30,883 bases of DNA from Spirogloea muscicola (taxonomy: Eukaryota > Streptophyta > Zygnematophyceae > Spirogloeales > Spirogloeaceae), in contig WELB01000121.1 of the NCBI GenBank assembly GCA_009602725.1, forward strand, positions 94,260-125,142, written 5' to 3'. The position numbers and the translations under genes were made by a program. Below the pieces are notes generated by a model. That model was not told the DNA's origin, searched no databases, and saw only the letters and a list, made by a program, of their open reading frames with translations. Each line of letters opens with the position of its first letter. Within the stretch, counting starts at the first letter, position 1. Positions 29,761 through 30,883 of this stretch are shown piece by piece.

Positions 29761-29910
29761 AGGGGGCAAATGCCAGGCCAGCACGGAAAGGATGGACAAG
29801 GTCCGAAGGGGCCTAAAGATTCGTACCACACAGCCACGCAAGTGGCCACTACAATTTGGTGCTCAGTAGTCCCTTGTCAGCAGTCGCAAGTCAGAGTACC
29901 CATGGTCAAA
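29761..29910 (-). mobile_element. LINE 3'-tail fragment
   Basis: On the + strand: GGCCAGCACGGAAAGGATGG, ACAAGGTCCGAAGGGGCCTA, CCACACAGCCACGCAAGTGG, TCAGCAGTCGCAAGTCAGAG. This is the minus-sense tail with hairpin and untranslated region but without the coding end. Confidence 0.6.
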
Positions 29911-30350
29911 TTCAGAAGCAATCAGTGCCAGTAAGAAGTGCATGCAAGCTCCAAAGTAAAGGACAGTGCTAGGAATGGCCAGCCGAGAAAGAAGAAAGTG
30001 CTCGTTTTAAAGAGAATCAAGGGCTTGTGAGGTTGACGGCGGCAGCAGTTGCAGAAGGGAGCTCCAGCACAAGGCGGCGACTGAGAAGGGTCAACCCGTC
30101 ATAAGAACTTGCTCTTAGGGCGGGACGGCGCGAAGAGAGAAGGCTTGTCTGCAAGAGGGCCTGCTAAGCAAGAGCAGAGAGGAAGAGGGCGCACGATGGG
30201 ATCAAACTTTTATTGAGTGATGGAGGGCCTGAGTGCCTAGCACGAAGGGGAAAGGGAGGAGAAAGAGCGGCGAGGTGATTCGGAGGACCGAGTAAGCGAC
30301 GATGGCTGGAGGAGTTGGCCAGAAGGAGAAGCTTGCCCAAGAAAGGCGGT
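29911..30350. other. no gene seen
   Basis: Includes ATGGAGGGCCTGAGTG at 30220, also present near 25930, so it is probably old repeat sequence. No supported frame. Confidence 0.4.
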
Positions 30351-30500
30351 AGCTCTAAGGGGCCAGCCCAGAAGCAACCCAATCTGGCCCCTTCGAACTT
30401 AGTGAAGTCTATTTTCAGGGCTGGCCACTCACAGCCATCGCCCTCTACTGGGAACGTGCCTTCTACTGGAAGAGTCGTTCTTCTAATCTGGTGTCGACGA
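30351..30500 (+). repeat. hairpin unit, plus orientation, next to a partial inverted one
   Basis: A minus-sense GGGGCCAGCCCAGAAG (30359-30374) is followed by a sense unit: CTGGCCCCTTCGAACTTAG, GGGCTGGCCACTCACAGCC (30418-30437), ATCGCCCTCTACTGGGAACG, CTACTGGAAGAGTCGTTCTTC. Confidence 0.65.
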
Positions 30501-30883
30501 AGCTCTTCCGAGGGTGGTGATGGGTGTGAAAGAGTAGAAAGATTTACAGAGGTGGCATGGCGGGCGGTGCGCATGGATGGGAAACACTTGATCATATTCC
30601 CCACCAAAAGCATCACGGGAGCGCAAAGCACTCGGCAAAACAAGTGGCCACGGGAATGGGTTCTCGAGTACTCTACAGCGGCAAAACGTGAACACAAAGC
30701 ACGTCTACGACTGAGAAGGGCCGGAGGAGGGAGGCGGGTGGTGGGGGCACATCGGTGGACCCGAGTTCAATGACCAGTTGTGTGTGAGCTCTCAGCGGAG
30801 CGCTCAATCATGGGCAACGTCGAGCGCCGACTGGCGCTCCCAATGGGCGGGGAGGAGGGAGGTGGGGGTTGAGGAGGAGGGAG
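30501..30883. other. no gene seen; purine-rich right end
   Basis: Contains CAAGTGGCCACGGGAATGGG (tail-like) and ends in a G-rich run (GGAGGAGGGAGGTGGGGG) similar to the purine-rich blocks at 13650 and 18615. Open frames across it have no family features. Confidence 0.4.

Noticed and set aside
24705-30485. CRISPR-like array
   Set aside because: Units vary in length, spacing and orientation, and the context is eukaryotic.
30164-30697. 177-codon minus-strand frame
   Set aside because: It runs through a hairpin unit and has no recognisable motif or coding-like composition.

Overview
The window looks like nuclear DNA of a green alga (Chlorophyta; a trebouxiophyte is plausible). It has intron-dense genes with GT-AG introns of about 120-800 bp, plant-like ABC proteins, TTTAGGG/CCCTAAA telomere-type tracts and many CCG/GCC triplet runs. 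It carries two clear intact genes, the 3' part of a third, and two blocks of transposable-element debris. The organism call is inference from gene content, not a search.

Layout: 1-1846 is the 3' part of an unidentified multi-pass membrane protein gene (three exons, + strand). 1847-3481 is intergenic and ends in a telomere-like tract just before the next ATG. 3482-9048 is a 17-exon gene for a plastid-type half ABC transporter that I recognise as ABCB28 (NAP8-like), with all nucleotide-binding motifs intact. It includes a 24-nt micro-exon and one GC-AG intron. 9049-13535 holds no gene I can support apart from an orphan GC-rich exon-like segment near 11.8-12.3 kb. 13536-14488 is a degraded duplicate of the promoter and first exon of the downstream ABCF gene. 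Its ATG has become ATA and it is fused to an unrelated reading frame. 14.9-18.5 kb is element debris: LINE 3' ends, hairpin repeats and a broken PIF/Harbinger transposase gene whose first catalytic Asp codon reads Asn. 18950-23021 is an intact 8-exon ABCF1-type gene (cytosolic ribosome-associated twin-ATPase). 23022-24480 has no supported gene. 24.5-30.9 kb is a dense nest of the same repeat family.

The most interesting item is that repeat family. Five pieces share a protein-like C-terminus containing AGSLAQV. Each is followed, in sense orientation, by a conserved 3' untranslated region and then a hairpin unit with a GGGCTG/CAGCCC stem. The longest piece (17.5-18.5 kb, minus strand) also keeps a broken domain resembling the Cys/His plus PD-(D/E)XK-like C-terminal domain of RT proteins. 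I infer 5'-truncated copies of one non-LTR retrotransposon whose tail is a hairpin unit of about 95 bp that also occurs alone and in tandem. Tail copies also lie in the ABCF1 promoter and in its first intron.

The two intact genes do not obviously work together. ABCB28 belongs to the plastid envelope and ABCF1 to the cytosolic ribosome. They do share a short upstream motif, TTGGCCACTCAGG, that is also present in the ABCF1 duplicate. All exon boundaries were read by eye from splice sites, reading phase and remembered family sequences; no search or structure prediction was run.
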